Notes: a model not told the origin generated them from the letters alone. A DNA stretch of 12,004 bases from CAUZFZ01 sp963579025 (GCA_963579025.1 CAUZFZ010000237.1:1-12004), one strand, 5' to 3'; shown: positions 1 to 8,383, numbered from the stretch's first letter. Translations and numbers: made by a program.

Positions 1-22
1 CTGTCTTCAGTCCGCACACCAC

Positions 23-1039
23 ATGCGGGAGTCTGGCTTTTTTCATAATCATCCATTTCAGCGATACCCCGATTTTTACAACGCCAGAATCCTTAACGGC
101 GTTGCCCGGAGGGGCTGGCTGCTTGCGTCTGTTTTTGTCTGGATCGCTGTAATCCAGATCCGAGCGAACAGCCCGATCCCAATGGAGTTTCCCTACCGCG
201 AAGTGATTCTGCCTGCGATCGCCGTCGTTGGAACAATGGCCTTTCCGCAATCAGTTGGAGTCATTCAGGCCACCTCATTCGGAGACTTAGGCAGCAACAA
301 CGTTCGCTGTTCGCACTGCGACGCTCTCATTGCGATTAACTCAACGGTGGGCGATCGCTGTGAACAGTGCGGTCGTCAGTTTCACTTCCGAGTTGAGTAT
401 TCCAGGTTTGGCCACGCGTCATACGACACGGAACGAGAGAGCGGAAAACGCGTTGCACTGGTGCTGTTTCTGTTTGGCGCTTTCGTGCTCAGCCGGCCCG
501 CAATCAAATTCGGTATGGCTCGACTGGCGGCTGTAACGGAAGACGAGCAGGAATTCGGAAAATCGCATCTGGAATTCGGTAGCGACCAGGGTGAAGAGCC
601 TGGTCCAACGACAGCGCCGCGGCAGGAGACTCTAATCAAAGAGGAAGTGGTAGAACCCAAGTCTCCAATTCCCGTTGAGTCCGAACCGCTTGCGCCCAGT
701 AAGACACGCAAGGCGACGGGAGGCGGCCCGCACTATTGTCCGTCGTGTGGCACCGTTGTGTTTCCCGGGCAAATGACGTGTCCAACCTGCCTGCGGGATC
801 CGCTCAAACGCAAGACACTCAGTTGTCGCGAGTGTGGTTCCGGTCTGACTGGAGGACGGCTGTCATGTGTCGCGTGTGGATTTCACAATGCAGTCACGGA
901 TCACCGCCAGGTCGGCCACGTGTCCGTCTACGGAATTGGGGAGAGGCAAGCTGCCGAGAAAATCGATTGCCCCTCGTGTGGTCGCGTGGTGCGGGCGTCG
1001 GCTCCCAGATGCATGTGGTGTGGCACCAATTTCGTCTGA
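23..1039 (+). CDS. Membrane protein with four zinc ribbons (hypothetical)
   Basis: No named family is recognised. The 338-residue protein has four CxxC...CxxC zinc-ribbon units: C96/C99 with C113/C116, C239/C242 with C253/C256, C268/C271 with C282/C285, and C316/C319 with C330/C333. Hydrophobic stretches at about 31-46, 61-82 and 143-160 look like membrane segments. The first ribbon therefore lies between membrane segments 2 and 3. The other three sit at the C-terminus, after an acidic, proline-rich linker (about 172-230). Each ribbon should bind one structural zinc. The role could be protein-protein or nucleic-acid contact, but nothing here decides it. The frame stays open upstream of the ATG to the window edge (codons from base 2), so the true start may lie outside and the N-terminus may be incomplete. 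The gene is followed after 57 bases by a co-directional gene for another membrane protein, so the two are probably co-transcribed. The reading frame is confident; the function is unknown. Confidence 0.75.
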   Translation: MRESGFFHNHPFQRYPDFYNARILNGVARRGWLLASVFVWIAVIQIRANSPIPMEFPYREVILPAIAVVGTMAFPQSVGVIQATSFGDLGSNNVRCSHCDALIAINSTVGDRCEQCGRQFHFRVEYSRFGHASYDTERESGKRVALVLFLFGAFVLSRPAIKFGMARLAAVTEDEQEFGKSHLEFGSDQGEEPGPTTAPRQETLIKEEVVEPKSPIPVESEPLAPSKTRKATGGGPHYCPSCGTVVFPGQMTCPTCLRDPLKRKTLSCRECGSGLTGGRLSCVACGFHNAVTDHRQVGHVSVYGIGERQAAEKIDCPSCGRVVRASAPRCMWCGTNFV

Positions 1040-1096
1040 CGCGTCGGCAGATGCTGAGTCAACCTGGTTACTTGAACTGGTAAAGAGCGAGATCGC

Positions 1097-2218
1097 ATGA
1101 AAGGTGCAAGGCTCTACAGCCAAATCCTCGGACTGCCGGACGATGTTACCTCTCCCAACTACTACGATTTATTGGGAATAGAACCTTTCTGCGAGGACGA
1201 GGAACAGATTCGCGACGCGACCATTCGACAGAATGCAAAGCTTCTGCAATGGCAGAACTCCGCCTGCCACGAAGAAGTGGAGATTCTTTTTCAGGAAGTT
1301 GCGATCGCCTGTGATGTCCTGCTCTCACCGGAAACACGAGCCCGCTACGACCGAACTCTTTCAGGCTATCGAGAAAAAAAGCCGCCCCGCGACGACGCTG
1401 GTTTCGATGACGATGACATCGTTTCGATTCTGAATTCCGAAGCGGAAGGATCGTCGCCTGAAAGCCCCGTCGCGGATGTCACCCCCGTACCTCGCGATCC
1501 GCTCCGTGCGGAGGTTGAGCAGGCACTCTTCGAATCCCGCTACGACGGGTTGCTCCCGAAAGTACAGGAACTGCTCCGACGTGACCCGGACGACGCGTTC
1601 TACCAGCGTCTTCAGGAGCGGCTGCTCACGCATGCAGGCCGCCATTCCGAAATTCGTGCCGAGGCAGAAGTTGAGCGGCTCAAACAGGAGATCGCTTCCG
1701 GCCTGCTGAAATTCTCGACAGAACTGTTACTCGAAAAAGCAGAACGGCTGGTCGAGCTGACTCCCGACGATCTCACGCACCAAAAGCTGGTAACGAAACT
1801 GCGTAACCGACACCGCCTTGAGATCGAGCGACAGAGTCAGTCGCAGGAATCCCATGCCAAGGCCGTCACCCAATCCATCAGTCGGGACATGGCATCACTG
1901 ATCGAGGACGTTGACCGTGATCTCGACAGGTTCGATTCCGAACTGAATGAGAGTGTCGGAGACGACCAGAGTGTCCATTTGTCGGAGCAAAACAAGAGTT
2001 TTGACTTCTCACCCTATTTAGACCGCCTTTTTCAGGTGATTCGATACCTGCTGCTGATCGGACTGTTTGGGGGGCTCGCTCTGATGTCATGGAATGCGCG
2101 ACTGGTATCTTCATACGACAACCACGAATCCACGGTTGGCAATTTGAATCTGGTCGGAGCATTGTTTGTCGCGCTGGGGATCGGAGTATGGTTCCTGCGA
2201 GATTTGATCGACTACTGA
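1097..2218 (+). CDS. Degenerate J-domain-like membrane protein
   Basis: The protein has 373 residues. Residues about 21-90 read like a J domain: NYYDLLGI opens the fold, and the helix ending in SPETRARYD matches the usual last helix. The HPD tripeptide needed to stimulate Hsp70 is missing. The loop where it should be reads WQNSACHEE (about 52-60). Such HPD-less J-like modules are common in planctomycete signalling and membrane proteins and are more likely protein-interaction modules than co-chaperones. An acidic linker follows (about 97-130), then a charged helical region (about 135-285) that may form coiled coil or helical repeats. Two hydrophobic segments near the C-terminus (about 316-333 and 349-367) should anchor the protein with most of its mass on one side. 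The ATG is preceded only by a weak purine-rich stretch. It lies 57 bases after the zinc-ribbon gene and probably shares its transcript. Partner and function are unknown. Confidence 0.82.
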   Translation: MKGARLYSQILGLPDDVTSPNYYDLLGIEPFCEDEEQIRDATIRQNAKLLQWQNSACHEEVEILFQEVAIACDVLLSPETRARYDRTLSGYREKKPPRDDAGFDDDDIVSILNSEAEGSSPESPVADVTPVPRDPLRAEVEQALFESRYDGLLPKVQELLRRDPDDAFYQRLQERLLTHAGRHSEIRAEAEVERLKQEIASGLLKFSTELLLEKAERLVELTPDDLTHQKLVTKLRNRHRLEIERQSQSQESHAKAVTQSISRDMASLIEDVDRDLDRFDSELNESVGDDQSVHLSEQNKSFDFSPYLDRLFQVIRYLLLIGLFGGLALMSWNARLVSSYDNHESTVGNLNLVGALFVALGIGVWFLRDLIDY

Positions 2219-2251
2219 GACGCCCAGCGATGCGTGGATACCAGTCATCGG

Positions 2252-2304
2252 CGAGCCGCGACCGCTGGATTCAGGGACCCACCAGTGCGGCAGAAGGTCG
2301 CTCG
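2252..2304. terminator. Possible bidirectional terminator hairpin
   Basis: The 90 bases between two convergent stop codons (2218 and 2309) can fold into an imperfect hairpin. CGAG (2252-2255) pairs with CTCG (2301-2304), CGACC (2259-2263) with GGTCG (2296-2300), and CTGG (2265-2268) with CCAG (2282-2285), with bulges between. There is no T-run on either side, so it is not a classical intrinsic terminator. The assignment rests mainly on its position between convergent genes. Confidence 0.25.
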
Positions 2305-2308
2305 ACAC

Positions 2309-3601
2309 CTACTCTGTATCCAGTTGCCGGTACTTCTCGCGGTACTTGCGATACAGCCGTTTGTGCCGACTGTCGAGGTCGACGCCGCGTCCCTGGATCC
2401 AGGCAGACACGACGTTGCTGATCGTTTCGAGCGGGTCGCCCGTTGTGACCATCAGTGTGGCGTCCTTACCTGGTTGCAGTGACCCGACTCGGTCAGCGAC
2501 GCCAAGAATCTCTGCGGGATACAGCGTGATGGCTTTCAGAGCTTCGTCGTGAGGCAAGCCGTAAGCCACAGCAGTGCCGGCGTGATACGGCAGATTGCGG
2601 GCATTCGACGAACGGGACGCGGCCGTACCTGAGATGCAGAACTTCACACGCGATTTCCTCAGTCGTTCCGGGAGTGTGTACGCCTCGTCAAATGCGGCAT
2701 CACGACGCCGTGGCAGGCGGTACACGGCCGAGACGATCACGGGAACCGAGTGCTCATTGAGTAGCTCAGCACACAGGTCGGCGTCGTATCCACCAAGAAT
2801 GATGATGCGTACGTTCTGCTCAACGGCAAACGCAACGGCCGATTGAATCGTCGACAACCCATCCGCCCACACGAGCATCGGCAGTTTGCCATCAATGACG
2901 GGAAGCATTGCCTCCAGCTTCAAGTCCGTTCGCTGAGTATCATCTGCCTGACGCGCTTTGCGGTAAGCCCTCGCGGAGGCGAACAGGTCACGGATCTCCT
3001 GTACGCGATCCGTCTTAATTTCCTTTTCGCTCTTCAATCCGTCCGGGACTCCGGGCCAGTACACGACGAGTCCAGCGTCTGGTTTGAGTGTCATGTCTTC
3101 GTACGTCCAGCCATCGAGTTGCATGACCGCGGCCTGGCCCGAGATGACACCACCCTGCGGCGATGTTAGCGCCAGCAGAACACCATTGCTGCGCGTCACC
3201 GGGATCAGTTCGCTGTCTGGATTCACCGAGACATGCGCCCGAACATTCGGATTGAACGAACCGGTCTCGCGCGAATCTCGAGTGGCTCGGACTGCAGCAA
3301 TTTCAACCAGGCCAAGATGCGAATGTGCCTCGAACAGACCGGGATAGACATGCTGCCCTTCGATCTCGATACACACAGCGTCATCGGGAATCGCCACATC
3401 ATTCGCCTTACCCACGGCAATGATGCGCCCCTTGTCAAACACCACCACACCGTCTTCGAACGAAGCACTCGACACGGGATGAACGGTGCCACCAATCAGA
3501 GCAATCGGCGCCGTCTGAGAGGCACCGGGAATCACATCCGATCCTGCTGCAAATGGTGAAATACTCAGCAATAGTAAGAGCGGTGTGATAGTGAGTTTCA
3601 T
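2309..3601 (-). CDS. Exported amidohydrolase-family protein, single domain
   Basis: The 430-residue protein starts with a clear signal peptide (MKLTITPLLLLLSISPFAAG), which decides the start at 3601. The frame stays open up to 3772, but that extension overlaps the upstream gene and lacks export features. The fold is of the amidohydrolase superfamily, imidazolonepropionase/dihydroorotase-like. A small beta domain comes first (ALIGGTVHPV, then DKGRIIAVG), then the HxH metal motif in YPGLFEAHSHLG (H93, H95), and a closing GVADRVGSLQPGKDATLMV segment near 367-385. Other expected metal ligands are doubtful. Where relatives usually have HAD, this protein has WAD (W245), and no Asp ligand is evident in SGTAASRSSNARNLPYHAG (324-342). 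It may have altered metal content or low activity. It lies 64 bases downstream of a larger amidohydrolase gene on the same strand, so it is probably in the same operon. Substrate is unknown; homologues in similar contexts are annotated only as amidohydrolase or imidazolonepropionase-like. Confidence 0.88.
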   Translation of the reverse strand: MKLTITPLLLLLSISPFAAGSDVIPGASQTAPIALIGGTVHPVSSASFEDGVVVFDKGRIIAVGKANDVAIPDDAVCIEIEGQHVYPGLFEAHSHLGLVEIAAVRATRDSRETGSFNPNVRAHVSVNPDSELIPVTRSNGVLLALTSPQGGVISGQAAVMQLDGWTYEDMTLKPDAGLVVYWPGVPDGLKSEKEIKTDRVQEIRDLFASARAYRKARQADDTQRTDLKLEAMLPVIDGKLPMLVWADGLSTIQSAVAFAVEQNVRIIILGGYDADLCAELLNEHSVPVIVSAVYRLPRRRDAAFDEAYTLPERLRKSRVKFCISGTAASRSSNARNLPYHAGTAVAYGLPHDEALKAITLYPAEILGVADRVGSLQPGKDATLMVTTGDPLETISNVVSAWIQGRGVDLDSRHKRLYRKYREKYRQLDTE

Positions 3602-3650
3602 GGAATTGCCTGTATTGAACCGGTGTAGCCGTGATGTCTGATCGCAGGTT

Positions 3651-3663
3651 GGGACTCCGTCCC
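3651..3663 (-). other. Short hairpin just after a stop codon
   Basis: A five-base stem, GGGAC with GTCCC around a three-base loop, sits two bases after the stop codon of the 1046-residue amidohydrolase gene, in the 64-base gap before the next gene of the unit. It could modulate transcript stability or read-through between the two genes. It has no T-run and is short enough to occur by chance. Confidence 0.2.
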
Positions 3664-3665
3664 GA

Positions 3666-6600
3666 CTAATCACCATGCCTGTGCTCATCACGATGCGTGT
3701 GCAAATGATCGTGATCATGCCCATGACAGAACAGGTCTTCGCGAGGCCATAAACTGGCCGGATCGCCGTCACCTTCTCCCGGTTTACGCATCGACTCGCC
3801 GGAGTCGAGAATCTTCTGAATCAAGGCGGCTCGCATCTTTCGATTCTGCATGCGCCGCTGAATGTCCTCAGGTCGGTCGAAGTACTTTCGTCCGTCGATC
3901 CATGTCTGTTCGCAGCGGGACATCGTCGACAGCGGGGATCCGGACCAGAGAACCAGGTCGGCATGTTTGCCACGTTCAATCGAACCGACGTATTGATCGA
4001 TGCGCAACTGCCGGGCCGGATTCAACGTGACAAACTTAAGAGCTTCGACCGGCGGGACATTTCCGTACTTCACAGCCTTGGCCGCTTCATGATTCAGATG
4101 CCGGGCGAGTTCGCGATCATCCGAATTGAAGGAAACCACCACACCAGCGTTGTGCATTAGAGCACCGCCATACGGAATCGAGTCGTACACCTCGAACTTA
4201 TAAGCCCACCAGTCGGAGAACGCTGATCCCATTGCTCCGTGTTTCGCCATCGCGTCGGCGACTTTGTAACCCTCAAGGATGTGCTGAAACGTTCCGATCC
4301 TGATGTGGAAGTGATCAAGGACCCGAATCAGCGCGAGAATTTCGTCTTGCCGGTAACTGTGGCAGTGAATCCACCGGGTCTGCTGCAGAATCTCCGCGAC
4401 AGCCTCAAGTTCCAGATCACGTCGCGGGGGCAGACCTCTGTGGTCCCGCTTCCACCGACTCCAGTGGTCGGTGTATTCCTGAGCGGCACGGAACTCGTCA
4501 ATAAACATCTGCTCGACGCCCATCCGTGTCTGTGGGTACCGCGTCGTGTGTTCGTCACCCCAGTTACTCTGTTTGACGTTCTCGCCCAGAGCGAATTTGA
4601 TTCCCTGGGGAGCCTCCGCAAATTTCATCTCACTGTCGATCGCACCCCACCGCAGCTTGATGACCTGGTTCTGTCCGCCGATCGGATTGGCAGAACCGTG
4701 CAGAATGTTGGACGTTGTCACGCCACCCGCCAACTGCCGGTAAATGTTGATGTCATCGCAGTCGACGAAATCACCGATGCGGACTTCCGCTGTGACTGCC
4801 TGACCGCTTTCATTGATGCCACCGTCCGTCGCCATGTGCGAATGGCAATCAATGATGCCCGGCGTCAGGTGCATGCCCTTCGCATCAACGACCAGTGCTC
4901 CTTTGGGAATGTGCACGTCATTTCCGACGTCAATGATGACGCCATCCTTGACCAGGACTGATGCAGTCTCCAACAAACCGTCCGGGCCGCATGTCCACAC
5001 GGTCGCGTCTTTGAACACGATCAGACTTGTGACCGCGGCCGGGCCATCGACACCGAATCCCCCCAGTGGAAAGTTGACCGGAAACGATGCTGGTTGCAGT
5101 TCTGGCTCCACAGCTTCGGTCGAATGATCGCCATCATCGGTTTCGTCTGGTTTGTCTTTGCTGTCTTCCTTGTTCGACGACTCCGGTATTGGTGCGCGAG
5201 TCAATGTCAGAGTCGTACGTGTCCCATCGGCCCACGTAATGTGCCCCTGACCGCGATTCGACTCGGCCTGAATGACGACGGTAAAACGGACGATTCCCTC
5301 ACGGCCGAATCCCGATGCGTCCAGAGTGCCGCTCAATCGAGCTCCATTCAGAACGACTTGATCGAGTGGTACATCGTCACTCTTAGCCCGTTTCAGAGTC
5401 CCAGACAGTTTCTTTCCGTCAACGGTCAAAACGAGCTGCCATCCCAAGTCCGACTTTTTGCGCCGCTTCGATGCTCCGATATCAAACTGCCAGTGACCGG
5501 CAACTGTTCGCGCCGGCGGTACGTCGTGTTCGAAACGTTCGCCGACGATCCATGTTTCCGTGATATTCGTGCCGGATTCGAACAGTGGACCGTCGGTTAC
5601 GACGAAGTTTGCCAGCTTGCCGGGTTCAATCTTGCCCAGATCGCTGCCGACCCCAAACAATTCGGCTGGTACTGTTGTGAGTGCCCGCAGCGCGCCGTCC
5701 TCACTGAGTCCCCGCGAGACAGCTTTGCGGACGTGTTCCAGAAACTTCGAATGGTCTGACATCCCCTGTGAGCACAAAGCAAACCGAATCCCAGCTTTTT
5801 CAAGCTTCGCCGCATTCTGAGGTGCGTGATCCCAGTGCATGAGTGACTCAAGTGTCACGTCCAGCGCGGATTCGTACGTGCCGACATTGGGAGGCTTCGG
5901 GAAATTGACGGGCACTATCACAGGACGGCCGGTGGCACGAATCTCCTCAAGCCTCCGGTATTCATTCCCACTCCCACGAACGATCAGGTTCAGGCCGAAC
6001 TCGCGTGCGAAGCGATCGGCACGCAGGAAGAACAGTTCGTTCGAAGTGTCAACAACGAACGGTGTGTTCTGATCGCGGGCATCGTTGAGTGCCTGCAGCG
6101 CGTCGTTTCGCACTGGCCTCGACAGCGTGGAGTCATTCGCGGCGGCGCGGTGGGCCTGGCGATACCAGTCCGCGTCGTAAAACGCCTGCCGAGCCAGAGC
6201 AACTGCGCCCATCGGCGACTTCGGGTACGTGTCGCGACCTCGATCGACGGTCAGCCTGATATGCTGTGTGACATCCGCTCGCACGACAACCTGTGACTGT
6301 TCAACATCAGATGTCAGTACAACCGAGCCCGCTCCCTTGAGAACCCCTCCGGCAGGGGCAACGAGTTGTGCGGTGACTCCCATCTTCCGCGCCGCAGCAT
6401 TGGCCTTGAGATCACGGCGATACTGACCGGCCACACGCAACTGGGGGCGAACCTGCGAATTCCAGTAGGGAGCGCCGGCCTGGGCGGCGTCTGTCGAGAC
6501 GCTTTGCTCTGTGTAGGCGTCAATGAGTCCCGGGTAAATCGTTTGCCCTGTCAGATCGATGGCCTGCACGTCATCGGGAATGTCGACATCCTTGCCGACG

Positions 6601-6806
6601 CTCTGAATCCTGCCCTTGCGGACAAGAATCACCGCACCATCGATGGCACGGCCAGCCTCGGTAACGACGCGTGCGCCCTTCAGCGCAAACGATGCAGGGA
6701 CGTTCCTCCGCAGTCCTTCTGCCGGCTGCGTCGATGTTTCATCGGCCTCTGCCACACTCGACATCGTCAGGAGCAGAACAATCTGAAGGGCATGGAGAGA
6801 CTTCAT
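3666..6806 (-). CDS. Exported tandem amidohydrolase fusion, His-rich tail
   Basis: The 1046-residue protein begins with a signal peptide (about 1-21, ending SSVAEA) and carries two amidohydrolase-fold domains. Domain 1 (about 40-425) keeps the fold signatures (YPGLIDA, LTTVPAELFGVGSDLGKIEPGKLANFVV). Its HxH motif reads YTE (98-100), and the later His and Asp ligands are not visible, so it is probably inactive. A beta-rich insert follows (about 432-540, GHWQFDIG to TTLTLTRAP), then an acidic linker (about 541-572). Domain 2 (about 592-975) looks catalytically complete: H655 and H657 in GIIDCHSHMATDGG, H814/H816 in WIHCHSY, H842 in FQHILEGYK and D896 in FNSDDRE. The last 20 residues hold eight histidines. 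It should hydrolyse a C-N or similar bond outside the cytoplasm; substrate unknown. It is the first gene of a two-gene minus-strand unit and starts at a 221-base divergent intergenic region. A weak AGG lies upstream of the ATG. Confidence 0.92.
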   Translation of the reverse strand: MKSLHALQIVLLLTMSSVAEADETSTQPAEGLRRNVPASFALKGARVVTEAGRAIDGAVILVRKGRIQSVGKDVDIPDDVQAIDLTGQTIYPGLIDAYTEQSVSTDAAQAGAPYWNSQVRPQLRVAGQYRRDLKANAAARKMGVTAQLVAPAGGVLKGAGSVVLTSDVEQSQVVVRADVTQHIRLTVDRGRDTYPKSPMGAVALARQAFYDADWYRQAHRAAANDSTLSRPVRNDALQALNDARDQNTPFVVDTSNELFFLRADRFAREFGLNLIVRGSGNEYRRLEEIRATGRPVIVPVNFPKPPNVGTYESALDVTLESLMHWDHAPQNAAKLEKAGIRFALCSQGMSDHSKFLEHVRKAVSRGLSEDGALRALTTVPAELFGVGSDLGKIEPGKLANFVVTDGPLFESGTNITETWIVGERFEHDVPPARTVAGHWQFDIGASKRRKKSDLGWQLVLTVDGKKLSGTLKRAKSDDVPLDQVVLNGARLSGTLDASGFGREGIVRFTVVIQAESNRGQGHITWADGTRTTLTLTRAPIPESSNKEDSKDKPDETDDGDHSTEAVEPELQPASFPVNFPLGGFGVDGPAAVTSLIVFKDATVWTCGPDGLLETASVLVKDGVIIDVGNDVHIPKGALVVDAKGMHLTPGIIDCHSHMATDGGINESGQAVTAEVRIGDFVDCDDINIYRQLAGGVTTSNILHGSANPIGGQNQVIKLRWGAIDSEMKFAEAPQGIKFALGENVKQSNWGDEHTTRYPQTRMGVEQMFIDEFRAAQEYTDHWSRWKRDHRGLPPRRDLELEAVAEILQQTRWIHCHSYRQDEILALIRVLDHFHIRIGTFQHILEGYKVADAMAKHGAMGSAFSDWWAYKFEVYDSIPYGGALMHNAGVVVSFNSDDRELARHLNHEAAKAVKYGNVPPVEALKFVTLNPARQLRIDQYVGSIERGKHADLVLWSGSPLSTMSRCEQTWIDGRKYFDRPEDIQRRMQNRKMRAALIQKILDSGESMRKPGEGDGDPASLWPREDLFCHGHDHDHLHTHRDEHRHGD

Positions 6807-7027
6807 GGCGACCTGTCTGGCAAGGACTCGCGATTCGACGAGGTTTCACTGTAGTTCGTTCCGATTCCGTCATGCGAGCAGCCAGTCGCCGAGTCTGGTC
6901 AACAATGTGAAGACCTGCCTGTCAAATCCTCGTCACGTGCCAGTTTCGACGATACAAACGTCGCTCGGCAGATTTGGACGGCTGATCCGCGAATTCGATC
7001 TATTCACCTGACGAGGACAACGGAGCT
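6807..7027. promoter_or_regulatory. Divergent intergenic region with two promoters
   Basis: These 221 bases separate the divergently transcribed amidohydrolase unit and sulfatase gene, so both promoters should lie here. On the plus strand TTGGAC (6974-6979) and TCTATT (6999-7004), 19 bases apart, are a weak candidate for -35 and -10 boxes of the sulfatase gene. GAGGA (7013-7017), ten bases before the ATG, is its likely ribosome binding site; GGAG (7022-7025) is too close to serve. On the minus strand I see only a weak AGG before the amidohydrolase start. The palindrome CACGTG is present near 6935 but is too short to call an operator. No small gene is convincing. Confidence 0.4.
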
Positions 7028-8383
7028 ATGAGACTTGCGATGCTGCTTGCCGTTTCGATGACCGCTGGAGTCATTCACGCGGCTGACAAGCCAAACTTCG
7101 TTTTCATTATCGCGGACGACTGCACGTTCCATGACATGGCGACGTACGGCGGGCAGGCCCACACGCCCAACACGGACCGGTTGGCCAAAGAGGGCATGAA
7201 GTTCCAGAATTGCTTTCAGGCGGCGCCCATGTGCTCGCCAACGCGGCACAACATTTACACCGGACAATACCCCGTCAAGACGGGAGCCTACCCCAATCAC
7301 ACATTTGCCAAAGACGGGACGCAGAGCATCGTCCACTACCTGAAGCCACTCGGTTATCGCGTCGCACTTTCAGGGAAGACGCACATCTCGCCCCGTGAAG
7401 TATTTCCATTTGAGTATTCCGGGCGGAAGAACAACCCGGACATGGGCGCGATCGAAAAGCTGCTTGCCGAAAGCGTAAGCAATCCCTTCTGCCTGTTTGC
7501 GTGTTCCAATGAGCCGCACACGCCGTGGAACAAAGGCGACGCGTCACGCTACCCGCCAGAAGACGTGAAGCTCCCACCCTATCTCGCAGACACTCCCGTC
7601 GTGCGGGAGAACTTCAGCCGATACCTCGCAGAGATCACCTACTTTGACGACCAGGTCGGCCAGATCCTGTCGCTGCTAGACAAACACGATTTGCGCGACG
7701 ACACGATGGTGATGGTGGTTTCCGAACAGGGGAACGCGTTCCCCTTCGCCAAGTGGACGTGCTACGACATGGGCCTGCACTCGGCGATGGTTGTCCGCTG
7801 GCCTGGCAAGGTCGCGTCCGGCAGCGTCAGCCACGCCATGGTCGAATACAGTGACATCACGCCGACCTTTGTTGATGCTGCTGGTGGAAAACCCGCACCG
7901 ATCCTCGACGGCAGAAGCTTCCTGTCGGTATTGCAAGGTCAGACAGATCACCACAAAGACTACGTTTACGGTCTCATGACCACACGCGGGATTATCAACG
8001 GCAATGACTGCTTCCCAATCCGCACAGTACGAGATAAGGACTTTCGACTGATCTGGAATCCTTCACACGAAACGAAGTTCACGAACGCGTGTACGCAACA
8101 CGTCACGTTTCAATCCATGCTGGCAGCAGCCAGCGCAGGCGACGAACGAGCCAAACGTGTCACGCAGAGGTACCAGATGCGACCAGAGTGGGAACTCTAC
8201 GACGTCAGTCGCGACCCGCTGGAGCAAAACAATCTCTACGGACAGCGAGAACACGCAGAAGACGTTACGCGGCTCCGAAAGGCGCTGGACGAATGGATGA
8301 CTGCGCAGGGGGATAAGGGCATTGAGACGGAACTGGACGCCAGAAATCACCAGGGACGAAATAGAAAGAAGAAGCCCGGCTAG
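7028..8383 (+). CDS. Exported sulfatase, heparan N-sulfatase-like
   Basis: The protein has 451 residues with a signal peptide of about 18 residues (MRLAMLLAVSMTAGVIHA). It is a type I formylglycine-dependent sulfatase, which removes sulfate esters or N-sulfate groups, most likely from polysaccharides. Visible active-site elements in order are D30/D31 after FVFIIA (metal ligands), the CxPxR motif C69-S-P-T-R73 (C69 is the residue converted to formylglycine), K117 and H119 in SGKTHIS, H164 in NEPHTPW, and SEQGNAFPFAKWTCYD (232-247). In that last motif Glu-Gln replaces the more common Asp-His, a variant I recall from the heparan N-sulfatase-like branch. The C-terminal subdomain carries WELYDVSRDPLEQNNL (388-403), and a short basic tail ends the protein. 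The ATG is preceded by GAGGA at ten bases. It is transcribed alone, divergent from the amidohydrolases and convergent with the DUF1501 gene, 33 bases away. Exact substrate is unknown. A formylglycine-generating enzyme must be encoded elsewhere. Confidence 0.95.
   Translation: MRLAMLLAVSMTAGVIHAADKPNFVFIIADDCTFHDMATYGGQAHTPNTDRLAKEGMKFQNCFQAAPMCSPTRHNIYTGQYPVKTGAYPNHTFAKDGTQSIVHYLKPLGYRVALSGKTHISPREVFPFEYSGRKNNPDMGAIEKLLAESVSNPFCLFACSNEPHTPWNKGDASRYPPEDVKLPPYLADTPVVRENFSRYLAEITYFDDQVGQILSLLDKHDLRDDTMVMVVSEQGNAFPFAKWTCYDMGLHSAMVVRWPGKVASGSVSHAMVEYSDITPTFVDAAGGKPAPILDGRSFLSVLQGQTDHHKDYVYGLMTTRGIINGNDCFPIRTVRDKDFRLIWNPSHETKFTNACTQHVTFQSMLAAASAGDERAKRVTQRYQMRPEWELYDVSRDPLEQNNLYGQREHAEDVTRLRKALDEWMTAQGDKGIETELDARNHQGRNRKKKPG

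Noticed and set aside
1371..1381. A-run in the J-like gene as a possible slippage or frameshift site
   Set aside because: The frame continues cleanly through it to two predicted membrane segments, and no alternative frame product of interest follows.
3602..3772. N-terminal extension of the single-domain amidohydrolase up to 3772
   Set aside because: It would overlap the upstream gene by about 107 bases and bury a textbook signal peptide; the ATG at 3601 is the better start.
4239..4961. A 240-codon open frame on the plus strand inside the large amidohydrolase gene
   Set aside because: It lies wholly antisense to a protein with clear domain signatures, has no recognisable motif of its own, and is typical of spurious frames in GC-rich coding DNA.
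5094..5759. A 221-codon open frame on the plus strand with a hydrophobic start
   Set aside because: It is also antisense to the amidohydrolase fusion, over its linker, beta module and first domain. The apparent membrane segment arises from the complement of the acidic linker, and no family is recognised.
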